NCBI GenBank assembly: GCA_028023455.1
Contig: JAQFVV010006200.1
Coordinates: 3,667,738 to 3,731,737, forward strand
DNA length: 64,000 bases
Direction: 5' to 3'
Source of the DNA: Epiperipatus broadwayi
Taxonomy: Eukaryota; Onychophora; Udeonychophora; Euonychophora; Peripatidae
The notes beneath the pieces are model-generated. The model did no database searches, was not told where the DNA came from, and saw nothing but the letters and a program-made list of their open reading frames with translations. Each line of letters opens with the position of its first letter. Position 1 is the first letter of the stretch. Position numbers and translations under genes: made by a program. Below are positions 14,201 to 29,200 of the stretch, one piece after another.

Positions 14201-17200
14201 AACAAGATCAAAAAATGGCTGATTAAAGATTGATTCATAATAGAGCTTTTACGGGTGGCTGAAATTTATAAATTCAAATTTATGAATTGCTATTTTTTTT
14301 TTAAACTATGAGTTTCTGAAATATTGGATATTGAGTTCTCAGATACATAGAGGCTAATATACTAGATTTAGTAAATTAAAAAAAATCAGTAAATTAGAAA
14401 ATGATAACAATGAATGAAAAAATATTTGCATAGAAGTAATTAAGCAATATACATATTTTGGGGTTAAAGGTAATAATAAATTAGACTGTATATTAGAATA
14501 GGAAAAGAATTTGATACTAAAAGCAGAAAAGAAAATTTAAATTGGACTAAGAAATTGGCATTATTTGCCAATATAGTATAAGTACAATATTTTGGAAATG
14601 GGTACTTCTCATGGAAATAATGCACTATACTATTATGTATGACTTATTGACAATTTTGAATATTATGTGAAGGAAATTGGATGATATACTTTGGGATAAA
14701 TATGTTGATGACATATAAAAATATACAAAGTGAATGGAATGGTCATCATTTCACGTGAAAACCAAGAACAAATTATAAATATTTGGAGAACTACAATTTA
14801 TGGATGTAAACAAAATTGTTAATAATTATTTTTAATTGGAATAATGTTGGAAAAATTGATTAAGACTAATATTAAGATATGCCAGAGAATTAAAGTAGTG
14901 AATATATTTAATGTACTTACAAAAATTGGAAAGAAAAATTACATAGATTATTAAGCATACACTGTATTAGGTATTAGGATAGAAAATTTACAAAGTTAAT
15001 ATAAGTTAATTATTATCAATACAGTAACAAATAAGATCATTATTGAAGCTGAAGATATCTATGATAACAATATTCTAAACAAATCAATATTGAAGTATAA
15101 AATATCTATGCTAACAGTAAAGTGATGTTTTATTATTTAAGGCTAAAGCAGGAAGTCTGAAGACTAAAGAATTAAGAAAAAAATTAAATTTGTCATGTGA
15201 TTTATGTGGATGCAGGGTAAAAAATGGTGAAGATTTAGTATAGCAATATAATCAAATTTTAAAAAGATAAATAAGAATTATGAAATTTGGGGATTTATAT
15301 AATGAGGAGAAAGAGATGATGGGTTTCTTTTTAGAGGGGATGAGAAATAATAAAGAAATTAGAAATAAATGAATGATTAAAATAAAGAGGATTTTTGAAA
15401 AATAGGATAAAAGCAATAAAAATAAATAATGTATTTAAAAATATACAGTTTATATAAATTAATAATTATTAATATAATTTGCAGGGTGATTTCAGATAAA
15501 GTAAAACTATATTACGTTGCTTTGCATAGTTTAGATTCTTAAGATTTTCATTTCTTTGTTGTTGTTGTTTTTTTAATTTACAAGTACAATTGTTTTAATG
15601 AAAAGAAACAAATGTTGACATTTTGGTCTCTATTAACAAATTGAGCAAATAATAGTAGTTTGATTATTAAATTGTATCTGACTATTTTTTTCATTGGAAT
15701 AACTATTAAAAGACATAAATATCCAAAACTAACTAATTACTTATAAGGAATTTTTAATAGAATGTAAATAACATTTATTTTATAAAGCGCAAACAGTATT
15801 GAAATTAAACTGAGAGACTGCAAATCTCTCGCGCTCACAACCAATCAGATCGTAAATACGAGACAGAGAATTTAACAAGAAAAGGGCGGTCCACCCTATT
15901 CTTTACTTGTCTTTGTATATATCCAAGCCAGTCTAAAATATTTACGATCTGATTGGTTGTGAGCGCGAGAGATTTGCAGTCTCTCAGTTTAATTTCAATA
16001 GAATGTAAGTAAAAGAATATTTTAAGTAATTTAGATTTTACTCAAAAGCTGTTTTTGATCGCTACAAGTAATTTAGTAAAAGTCCTTTTAAATCTAAATT
16101 GCAACAATTGTGAGATTATTGATACTAAAAATTTTCATAAATATTACAAATGGATGAACAAATATTTATCTAAAATAATTGAAAACTTATTCAGCTGTTA
16201 TTTCTCAAGTTTATTACAAATGTAACAAGTATACTACTACTATCAGTTTTGATGCATTTATACTAATTCTCATGATTTTAGCTGACAAAAAGATTTTTTC
16301 CTAATATGTTTTGCTTAGAGACACTTCTTCTGACTTTGTAGTGATTTTTGAATAATATATTTGTTGAAGTACTATTTTTATATCGATACTTTCTGGCTTT
16401 GTAAGCAACCTTTATTAGCAATTCCTAGTGGAATGCAATTTAGTTTAATATCTAAATCGTAAAAATTTAGGAGAAAATGAAGAATATAAAATTTAAGAAT
16501 AAAACATAATTTACTATATTATTACATTCTTGGTATATGGTAAATTCTTCATTTACAGCTAGTATTAATGAAAGTAATTTGTTTACTATGATGATAAAAA
16601 TTATAGAGATATTAAAAAAGTGGGATTGTTTTAGTCAGTCGTAATATTAAATAAATTTAATAATCTGTCAGAGTAGGTTTTTAAATGTATCTTCTTTATA
16701 TATTAATTTAATTCTTTGTGCCAGTTTTTCACATCACTAGGATATCCATCCATATCAACTTTGATAACATATAATTGAAATCATATTTTTGATATGAAGA
16801 TAAGTTTAAATATACTTTTTTACTGATCTTCAGTAAATAAAACTACTAGAATAAATTGAATGTAGTTATGTAGGTAATAAGATTTAGAATAAATTATGTT
16901 AAGGTATGGTAAGCAATAACATATTACTACTGATGATAGTCAATTCTTAACACTTAGTTGTCCATCTGTCTTTGGCAAATAATATACATATACATTAATT
17001 AGAGTAAAGGCTGAGAACTCAAGTAGGAAATTTCTTCTGAGTTTTATAAATATTTATTGTGTAACTGATTGACAATATTATTAAGGAAATTCACAATTTT
17101 TTGTAGTATCTGAAGATGGCACATAATAATCAAAAATTATTGATGCTTAGAAAAATTAATTTTCATCTCAAAATAATACTGATGTGAAATACAATTTTGC

Positions 17201-20200
17201 TTTTATAAAAACATATTTGATATCTGATTACTTGATATCTGATTACAAAAAACATGAGTCTGGTCTCGTTAATATCAACATCAAAGAAAAGGAAAGAGAA
17301 AATCCATTTTTTCTCAACTTTTTTCCTGTTTAATATTGGGAATATAAATGATGCTTGGTACTTTTGTCTTATAACAGTTTTACTTTAATATTAAAATGTT
17401 AACTTTTTTTAGTTTTTCCTAACTGTCTTTTTAAAATTTATTTTGTGTGTATATGTAAGTGTATATTTTCTTAGAAATTTTTTATTATGACAATTTGAAT
17501 TTACTTTACTAGTAAATAATATAGCTGATTTACAGAAAGCATCTAGCTAATAATCCATAGACACTCATTGACTGACAAGATTTGAATGGTTAGCTGAATT
17601 CGTTATGGCCAGCTACCTGCAAAAAAGTCTTCACCATCTGGATTCGAATTTCTTATCACAGGCATGACAGAAAATTATTAACTACAATAATATAAGGCTT
17701 TTTTAAAAAATACTGGTTATTGAAGTGTTCATTAATTTGCCATATGGATGATTTAGTTAATACTATCTCTTGGAACATAAAGTTCTAATTGGAAAGTCCA
17801 GCACATATCATTAAGTGAATTATGTTTGTCTATTTTTGGTTGTTATGTGAAGCTTAAGTTTGTTTTATGATTTATTGAAAGTTACTATTTAATAAAAGTT
17901 ACCAATATTCTTCTTCTATCGGAATTCTTGATGCTATTTATTTTTAAGAAAAAAATTTTTAAATCTTTATTTTTTTTTATACAAGATTTTTTATATTTTG
18001 ATTCAAATTATTTGATTCAAAATTGTTTACATGTGTTCTCCCAAGATAATTTTTATTGTATGCAGTTTTCAAAAAGCAAAAAATATTTTGAGACAAAATT
18101 TTGAATGAAAGTGCATGTAGAATAAAAAATAATATAGATGTTTCACTTAATTTCAATTCTTATAAATTCAGGTTATTGTATCTATGTAAAACTTTATTTC
18201 CTTTTTAATAATCACTGTTTTTACTTCATTAGTTTAAAAAAAAAAACATTTTATTTACACATGATAAATATGTTGGATTATTTCCATCATCTGTTATTAA
18301 ATGTTGATTGTACTTTATTCAAACTTTGCAAATACAAGCAATTTGTTATTTTTAAACAGAAGTTAATCAACTCTTTACATTTCTTTAAATCTTTTAATTT
18401 ATTACAATAAACAACTTATTAGAATAACACACAAATAAACAACACATATTAATAATTACATAATGTTTCGAGTAGTAGTATTCTCCACTCTTCTTCAAGT
18501 GTTGCTAGCCTGACCAATGACAATATTAGCATAGAACTCAAACTTACATTTTTAGATTCTTGAATATCAAATTTTATAGAAGTATGGAGAATAATACCAT
18601 TCGAAACATTGTCTAATTACTAACCTGTGTTGTTTATTTGTGTGTTATTACTAACAAGGTGTTTGTAGTTGAAAAATGTAAATAAAGTTTAAAATTTTCT
18701 AGACATTCAACATTTAATGATAGATAATATAAATAGTCCAACATATTATATCTAATATATCATCATCACAAATCTTCAGGCAAACTGTATTTGTTTTCAT
18801 CAAGATGCTTTTTAAATATTTAAATTATATATGTACATACAGTACTTGTAGAGATATATGTAATCAGCTACAAGAAACTTAAATAATCATTACAAGGAAA
18901 GAGATTTTTAGCATTCCTATATAGAGAAGCAGTGAAGAAAAAGCATTACTCTATAGGTCTTCCAGTAGATAAGAGTTTTCAGATTTGTCATTTTTGTTTT
19001 ATCTCTTAATTAAGAACAATTAGGATCGTATACATGAAAAAATTTTCAAGGTTCAGAAGTTTTTCTATTTTTTAAAAAAAAAATCCCAATTTTGCTTGGC
19101 TTTGGCAATTGACATGCTAACCATTATTTTAGTGCATATATGTATATATTGCTTGTGTGTGCTTGTTTATATCATATATAAAATACAATAAAATAAATAG
19201 CTACTTGCTCTAACAAATTATAAATAATATATTTCAAAAATTGTGTATCATTGTTCTCTAAACTTTTATTGCAAATTATGTGCAAATTTACTTTATAATT
19301 TAATTATTTATTTCATTTGTGTGTAAACATTTATTTTTAATTTGTGTTGGCATTAGAAATTAATTACTATGGAAAAATGTATTTTGCTTATTGTAAATAT
19401 TTTTTTTTTAGGCTATAGAAAGGGCTGTTCGAGTATTAGATCGTATTCCACCTTGTGAGACACATAAAATAGGTGTTGTATATGTTGGGGAAGGGCAGGT
19501 AATAAATTTGATTAAAAAAATTTCTGTATTTAATTGGTTGAAAAATATATAGTGTAATATTTTATAATGTAGATACTACTTTGAGAAATAGTGTAAGGTT
19601 ATTCATAAAGAATATTGGTATTTTAATGATATATAATTTGGATATTTGCAAAGATTACATTATTATTTTTTTTTTGCAAATCTACTGAATTTTTATTTTC
19701 TATTATTTATTTTTTAAAAATGTTTTCAGTAATTTGCTATGAATTATGAGAAACCAAATTAAATAAATTTCATTTAATTAAATATACTTCTTAAATACTA
19801 AATTAATACAATAATATTTGGACATACATTTACTAATAACACAAGCAGAACAAATATAATCAATCAATTTTATATCTGTTAGCAAATGATTATTAAATAA
19901 TATGAGAGATATAAAGCATATCTGTAGTATAAAATTTACAAAAATTATAACAAAGAATTGTATGTCACGTAATGATTTCTAGACTGCTTTTGACTTTCAG
20001 TCTCCAGGAAAATTCTCAGAACACTTTTTCTTTGGGTTCTTATTTTCTTTGAGTTTAATACTTTATACCTGTTTCCAAAGGAAGTACAGTAAGTTATCTC
20101 TGGTCCTTCAAAAAGACCTATCACCTTATCAGATGCTTGCATAACTAATACTATATTTTCCAGACTATGAATATAATAGATAAGTATTTAGATTAATTAC

Positions 20201-23200
20201 ACTAATTCATATTAATCTCATTCTAACTTTTATTTATCTAAAGCTATGTTAAATTGCTATAGTATAATTAAGTCATTTTTTTGCTGTGAAATCAATAAAA
20301 ACGATTAAGTTGAAATGATTGTGAAAAGAATGATCTACTAATTAGATGTGTATTATGTAATACACATTGAGGAATTGTAAGGCAAGAGTTTAAATTCGGT
20401 TAGTTTTTTTTTTTTTTTAAAGATAATTGTATTTATTTTTAAGTATTCAACCAAAGTTTTAAAATACTGATATTTTTTAAGATAATTTTGTATTTAATGT
20501 GGTTTCTAAATGCATGCTGTCATATTATTTTTTTACAATATAAAATATATATATTATCTCTGTTTTAGTCGGATGAAGTTTCTATTCTTAGAAATGAATT
20601 TGGAGCTCAGCGCTATGTGGATTTTTTGCATGGATTAGGTATACTTATTAGGTTGAAGGATGTTGATGAGAATCTGACCTATATTGGTGGATTGGACATT
20701 CAGAATGATGGTCGTTTTGCTTATTCCTGGCAGGACGATATTATGCAAGGTGAATACAGTTGAAAAAAATATCTCTTTTGGAATTTTGAATTGAAATCAT
20801 TTCAAAACATTTTCTAATGAGATCTCATGCTACCATTGCCCTGTTGTGTGATATAATGCAATAGTTAAATGGCAGTCTGATGAGCTGAAGGTTCCTGGAT
20901 CAATTTCCTACTAAGGAAAATATAATAAAATTATTTTTGGAGAATTGGGTAGAACTTTGATGTTCAATCTGCTATTTAAATTATTGAATATCACATGAAT
21001 TTCTGAGTAATTGATCATATTTTTATAATATTATTGTGAAACCTCAAAATTTCAGAGATGATATGATGGATTATTTAAAATTGTATCACTTAAGCAGTTA
21101 TTTTTATTTTAAGTTTTGAATTTTTAAGACATTATAATTTTATATATATATAATGTAAATGTTTTAACAGTTCTCTTTTATATTTTTAGTTATTTTTCAT
21201 GTGGCAACATTAATGCCAACTAAGGATTCAGAACCAACGGGTAATAACAAGAAATTACACATAGGAAATGATTATGTTCTTATAGTCTACAATGATGGTG
21301 GAGAGTATAAGATGGGAACTATTAAAGTATGTTATTTTCTATCTCTTAGATAAATACTGTAATAGTGAAATAACTTTATTGATTTACATGACTTAACAAA
21401 TATTTGTATATTGAATCAGGTTCGAAAAAGAGATTATTCTTGCTAGGTTAACTAGTCTAATATCAACAATAAGCTTAACTTATAACGCTTAATACATATC
21501 TTCTTAGTAATTATTTTATAACTTTAATACTACAGGAATGGACCTACCCTTCAAGCAGAGGGGAGAATACCATTGATAGCAAGCCATCAACGATACCCAT
21601 GGACAGATCAAGCTATACAAAGCATAATACAACCATATTTTCTGACTGCGTTCCAAGCTTGACTGCTGGATTCAAACCCTACCATCCAAAGCATTTTATT
21701 TGTTTTGAGAATCAATCTCAGGAGTTGGCCAACCATAGGTTATATAATCAGCATGCTTTAGATAAAGGCTTACAATCCAGCGCTTGAAATATCCCATGAC
21801 TAGCTTTTCTTCTCAGTTGTAAAGTGGGGGTCTTTGGCATGTTTACCCAACACATATAATTATTTAAAGACTAATTTACTGGTGACACAGTTACAAGAGA
21901 GAGAGAGAATTGACCAAGCAATAATAAAACAAACCAATAGTTATTTTATACACACACACATATAAGTATCACATAATATAATAAAGTTTACACAAGAAAT
22001 ATATATGATTAATGATTAGTTTCAGGCTCAATTTTATAATAGTCCTTCATTAATTAAAGTTCATTTAAAATAAATATAAAGTGTCTATAGACAAGTATCA
22101 AAATGTCTTTACCTAGTTTTTCATGATTGTTAGTTCCAACTGGTTGGCTTTTTGGTCTCCATTGATGGTTTAAGGGCTTTTTTTCCATTCTTTGTCTTGA
22201 ACATGGGGGGTTGTGGCAGCATCTATTTTACCATTTTGGCATTAGTTTCCAGTGAGTGTTCAGGCAGGGACAGTTGATTTGCGGAGGACTTTGGGGCCTG
22301 AAGCCCAGTCAGACACTTCTAAAGATGGTCTAACAATGCATTTTGCTAGATCTGCAGCTTCTGCAGTGATATTTTCCACAGCAGTAATGAATGGCTATAT
22401 TCTGTCCTGGGATTTCTGGATCTCTGGCGCAATGAATAATGTAACAGCACAAAATGAAGACTGGACTAAATTATAGACTCAAGAGTGGAATGAATTACAG
22501 ATCAAAGACTAGACTAATTCAATCACAGAATGAAGGCCAGAATAAATGACAATAGATAGTAACGACTTTATATACCCATCTCTCTCATTGTTTTAATTTC
22601 TTATTATTTTTAATTTTGATCGTGACTTAAATTTGTTTTTTAATTATTTTTACATTTCATTTTATCTAATTGATTTTTACATTTTTGTTAATCTAATATT
22701 TTGCTTAGATTAATCTACTATCTTATCGATAGTTTACATAGTTTTTTAATTAATACAATTTCAATACCATTATCAATCAGAAATCTTATAAACTAATAAC
22801 ATTTTCAAAAGCTTTTCTTTTACAAACTAATTTTTATTATGTTTTCACATTTGCTTACTTTTTTAGACATTTTATTATTTTAATTTATGAAAAAAAGAGA
22901 GGGTTTTAAATCTTTTTACTTTAGATTTTTCCCCACTTGCTTTTAATAAATAACTTTATTCTCTTTTTTTAAAAAAAATATACGCAATCTTTTTTATTTT
23001 ATTTTTAAAACTACAAAACCATTTCTTAATTAATTATAACTTTTTGACTATTCTCATTTATTTGATTTTTCTTTTTTTTTAAAAATAAATCTGATCATAT
23101 ATTTTTAAATATTAACTATGTAATGCTAGACATATGTAAGTTTTATAACATATATCTCTCGCTAGCGTTACTATATACAACCTCTATATCACATATTTAT

Positions 23201-26200
23201 AAGTGTAATGGATTAATTGTGTTTGTGTTTAAAAAGTGATGTATTGAAAATGTAATCTGTTGTAATATTGGATTCTCAATAACATTTCTATCTTCAAAAG
23301 TTATACTGCCATTTTTCCATTTTTTTTTTGTTTCAAATTTTTTTCGGGACGGTAATTCTATATTCTATATGCATTTGGTTTTTTTAATTTTAAAATGATC
23401 CCAATAATTGCAGACCATTTAAAACATATGCTTACAAAACAGACATTAAAAGGCTTGCAATACTAAATGTAATACAGATTTTTTTTATTTATTTGCATAA
23501 CTATATGCTGCTTTCACTATATTTTATACTTTGTCAATAAGTATTGATTTTGATTAGCAAGGTTTTAACAAAGTTCTACAAACTATCTTCCATCCATGCT
23601 GGCACTAGAAAACTTAATAGCTTGGCAGTGCTGTTAATAGAGCATGAATTAGCAATAGACATTAATGTTTCAGTTATTATAAAAATTTGTATCCATAAAA
23701 CAGAAGCTTAGAATACCTGGTTTCTTTATCTTTTGATGGATCTTTTTCTTAAATGATATGCCTTATAGAATTTTAATTTTTATTAGTTTGAGTTAGTAGA
23801 TAATTTGGAATAAAATATTATATTTTGTGTTGTTTTAGTCAGAGTATTTATGATTTTTTAAATTCATTTCTCCATGTTCCATTTCTTTTTTTTATAAATG
23901 AGCTTATTTATTTATTATTTACATTACTATCTATAGCTCTGTGTAGAAACTTGCATTCAGATTTTTTTTTTCTCTCAGTCTTCATTTTGTTTAATTTTCA
24001 ATACTGAAAATTCTTTTATATCTATTTTTAAAAAGAATAATGAGGCACATATTTTTATTTGAACTTTTCTGATTAAAAAAATGCAAATGAAATTTTCAAC
24101 ATATATATATATATATGTATTTATATGAAGTATGTTAAATAAAATGTAATTTTAGATGGTTAAATATATAAATTACTCATATAGATCAGGGATGTCCAAC
24201 AAGTCGATCGTGATCCACCGGTCGATCGTGAGGCCAATCTGGCAAGAGATGTTGGGTAATGAATGAAACAAATTAAGTCAAGATTTTCAAGTTTTTTTGT
24301 TATTTTTGTTTTTGTTCTAATTTTTTTTCCAATTCTAGATAGGTGAAGTCCGCTAAGTCGTATCATTGAAAATAATATTTTTAATCTTGATTTAATGTAG
24401 CTAATTTGAATTTATAAATATTGTTAATAATTATTCATGTTGTTTTAATTCCCCCGACATGAGTTTTTGACCCATTAAATAATTATTTTTTACTAGGTAG
24501 ATATATAAAAATGGTACGTATTTCACATCTCCCCCCACTTAGACTACGCCTATGACAAGTCAATCGCAAAACATTTTTAAAATAAAAAGTAGATCTTATT
24601 AACACAAAAGTTGGCCACCCCTGATATAGATATCTCAATTTTGAATCTTGATTAATTAAATATAAAAGTTTAAATATATTTTTTATATTAAATTACTAAT
24701 TTTTAATTTTATGTCGGTTCTGATAAATCAGGAAAAAATCATTTTAGAGGAAGATTGATTTAAAAGTTGATTATAAAGTTAAACAGATATCACTAGAGTT
24801 AATTAATGTTAGTGGTGGGGAGACATTGAATACTATTGGTTTTATCATTATTGTACTATTTAATTATTTATCTATGATATCTCCTTGTTTTATATTTTCT
24901 TTAAATTATAGATACATCAAACACTGATTTGATTTAGTTACCCACAACAATAAACATTGACTTATTGACAATTTAATGGTTTATTTCAAAAATATTTGTG
25001 TGTGTGGGGGGTGGTGGTGGTGGAAAATATGTTAATGATAAAAACTCTTATTTTAGAATTTAAATTGCATTAGGTAATTAAAATCAGATAAGACTTCTTC
25101 CATTTCAAAAATTGTTCTAGCGGCTTGATGTAAATATATCTATTTATTTATTTGAATAGTATGAATGTGGAATTTGGTTTAAATAAAATCAGATTTCATT
25201 GTGTTTCATTCATTTTCTCAATATTATCTTCTTCTTTTTTTCATTTGTAAAGTTTTTTTATAAGAATTTTTTTAAATTCATTAACTTTTAACAATATAAA
25301 TATTATTGGATTTGCATATTCACTTATTAAAATAATCATATGATTAATTGCTCTGAAAAGCAAATGATATCTGAAGAATACAGTGATAAATATTGTACAT
25401 TCTTTAAAGCTCACAATATCCTATCTATATTTAAATAATTATTTAATGGGTTTCAAAATAGGCATATAAGTAGACAGAGCAGTTTTGATAGCATAGAAAA
25501 TATTAATTATTTAAATAGGTTTTAAAGTAATGTTAAAAAACAAATTTTAAGTAATTAGGTATGCACATAAAATACCATTTATATGTGATTAAATGTGGGT
25601 AAATGTATAGTTTTATTTAAAATTAATATTAAATGTTTGATTGTAAATTAATCAAGAAAAAATTTTTTTTTTAGAAATAACACAGGATGCTTTGAAATTC
25701 AGTTTTTTAAAAATAAATTAAAAGATACTAGATTTTTTTTTAAAGTCTAGAGTATTATGGTGTTTTAGATTGGAGAAAGCTATAAATAGATATTTAAATT
25801 TTTTAGACAATTTGTGAATTATAGATTCCAGTAGAAAAAATAAGTTTAATCTTTTAATAAGGGTATTTTCTTATCACTTAGGAATATATTAAATGGAAGA
25901 TTGTAGATTTTTCATTATTTAGGAAATTAGAAACTTCCATGTGGTTAAAAGTTATAAAAATGAAAATTTTGTTGTAAAATTATTCTTTATGTTTTATTCT
26001 TGCTTCTCATTTTCCATTGTATCAATTAATCATTATGAAAAAGAAATTAGTGAATTTTGAGTGTTAGATTATTTGCTCAAAAATTATATTCAAGTGCTGA
26101 GGACAAACTTTGAATTATAGTTCCATATCAAAACTAAATTTATGCATTGAACAGTAAAAATGTCTGAGTAACATTCTTTTTAAAAGTCTCTCAACTGGTG

Positions 26201-29200
26201 GCTCTAAAAAGTTTATTTGAAGTGGCGATAGTTTTACAAAGAGCTGTAAATAGTTGAATATCATATTTTAAAAGTTACTTCCACACTAAATGAAGTCTGA
26301 AGAAATCTAAAGAAGCTTCTCAAAATTATAAAAGTTTGAAATAAATCTTTATATTTTTATAAAATATTTTAATTGTTCCCAAGTCAATATCTATATTCTC
26401 AGAAAAGTACTATAAAAATCTATAGTATAACCAACACAATAACAGTGATCAAAAATTCATAAAATCCAGAATGAAATCAGCTAAAATTCAAAATGGATCC
26501 AAGAAAGCATGAAGTCTGACTTTTATAATTACTTTTAAAGATTGCCGATTAATCATGAGTTAAATATTTGTATTACATTCTCTTATTTTATTATTATTTA
26601 ATATTTGTGTATTAATGTAGGTTATAATATTAAATAAATTGAATTTTTTAAAGTCAGTATTGTAAAATTAAGCATGAAATTTTATAATATGACATTTGAC
26701 TAAAATTCCTTATTATGGTGAAATAATTGCCTTTTACTATATTTTACTTGATTATCTTAGGTAAAGAAAATTTGTAAAGATATTCCTAAATTGGCTTTCA
26801 GAATTAACTTAGAAATGAAAAATAAAAATAACATTTTTAAAATAAGTAATTTAAATTGTAGTAAACCAATATTTTAAATAATTTGATAGAAACTTAAAAT
26901 TGAAATTCTAAATTAGTCTTTTTGGAATAAATCAAAACACGATTGATAAATTGTAATATGTATGTATTTATATGTGAGTAATGTAAATGGAAAATTCAAA
27001 TTGATAAAATTATTTCAAATTTAGTTTTAAACTAAGTGATTAAAACAATTATAATAATGAAAATTGTTTTATTTCTTATAATAAAATGTATTTTATACCT
27101 AGGGTTTTTATATATCGTACAAATGTAATAAATTAGAATGAGTGGATTTTAGGATAGAAATGTGGAGTTTGCAACATTGAACATGTATTTTTTTTATATT
27201 TTTTCTCCATATTTGTTTTAGGAAATAATCTCTTTTAGAAATCATATATCAGATATTTCTCTGGACAGAATACTGAAAAGCCTGCAATTTTTTGAGGGTT
27301 ACTTATTATAAATTTTAGAAATGTAAATATTAGAGTGCTGCATTTTAAGCAGTTCCTGGTATCCTGCACACACACACAATACATATATAATTAAAATTAA
27401 AAATTAATAAGTTGATTTCCATGCCTTTTAATAACAAGTAAATAAATAATGAATGCTATACTTGTGTGCAAAATGATCAAATCTATTCATATATAAATAC
27501 AATTTATCCAAATCACTTTGAACACTTTTTAACAAAACTCTTTATTTGGACATATATACATACACCTATGTTTCGACTATCCTGCAGTCTTTTTCAGAGC
27601 CAAAGACTGCAGGATAGTCAAAACATAGGTGTATGTATATATGTACAAATAAAGAGTTTTGCTAAAAAGTGTTTGAAGTGGTTTGGATAAATCATATTTA
27701 TATAGGATATTACAGCAAAATAAAGAAAAGTGTGATTTTGGTAATATTTCTATTAATAATATATATTATTTTTATTTCAGTATTAGCAATGTATAAAAAA
27801 AACTTTCTTTAATATTAAGAGTATATTGAATTTGAGTATGTTTGATATATTATTTTTTAGAATTTAAGCCTCACTTATAATTGCTAAATATTGCCAGATT
27901 ACATAAGGAAATATCTTTAATCTATTGTGTATATAGACTGTTAGTATTGGCTTTGTTTTTTGTGAAATAATTCTCTTATCCAAATATTTATTCATATAAA
28001 TAAATGTGAATCTATGCTATTTTGTGTTTGGTTCCCCATCATTAATTTGCCAAGCACATCACATACATATAGTTATATTAAAATACATAAATGATAAAAT
28101 AAAAGATAAATAAGAAAGTAGTTTTATTTAAATTCGTAGATTTTTAGAATTGGATAAAACAGCAAATTTTCTACTTATGTTTTGTCTTTAAATTCAGGTA
28201 TCATTGTGACCAGTCTTCTTTATTAGTAATTTATAGTTACATCATAAATATTTTTTATTTTTTATTATTTACTAATATTTTCATTTACTTATTTAAGACC
28301 TGAAAAGCAAAAGGAATCTTATGTGAATTCCATCTTAACAGGGATATTAATTATGTGACAGTTGTATAATGGCTTGGGCTATGGAAAAGGGATATATAAA
28401 GCAGAATAGATATGGATTACTAATGAAGTTAAGTTATCAGAAATAACTTTTTTTGTCACAGCTTTGCTCAATATTTTGTAGATGTAGTCTGTATTGTTAC
28501 AAATTTTTATCTTTGGGAAAGTAATATTATCAAATGCTTATTGAAGGGGTTTTCCCCCCTTTTAAATAGACATAACCCTTACTTTTTGATTGTTTAAAAA
28601 TAATATAGCTCTTTCTTTCCTTTTCACTTTCTGAGTAAGATTTTTTTCAAATCTTCATTTTTGACAAACAATATAATAATATTAGTGTATTGGTGATTCT
28701 TATATTTTTATCTGTTATTTCTCCTAATTTTAAAGAGTTTGTGACATTTAAATTATCAATTTAAAAATAAAGACCTAATTAAAGATACATTTAGTCAGGG
28801 AAAGTTTTCTACTTTGGTCTAATTTAATCTAGTATTAAATTTTTTGCTTATTTTTAAAATATTGGCATTCATATTCTTGCTTTATCATTATAGAATGAAT
28901 GATTTCCCAATATTGCTAAATGATTTATTATATTTGATCAGTTGTATAAATATATAGGATTACTTCCAAACAGAGTTTCCTCTATCAGTTCTACTTTCAA
29001 CATCTGCATTAGGAATAATAATTCACTTTATTTATTTTATTCCATAACCATTTCAAGTAAATTAATATACATGAGGTAGTAATGCCATATTCAAACCTCC
29101 AATTAGTTTCTGGCTACAAAACATAACTGAAGTTACTAAAACTTGTAGTTGCTAGTCAGTGGACAAATCTCTATAGATATATTAGCAAGATGGTTTAAGT

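Noticed and set aside
21599-22476. two short open frames in the GC-richer insert as exons of a nested gene
   Set aside because: No convincing splice links between them, no recognisable domain, and no start or polyadenylation context.
24160-24366. 68-codon open frame on the minus strand
   Set aside because: Lies across the border of the hAT MITE; no similarity to a transposase.
27466-27690. 74-codon open frame on the + strand
   Set aside because: Produced by the palindrome 27502-27693; the frame reads through both arms.
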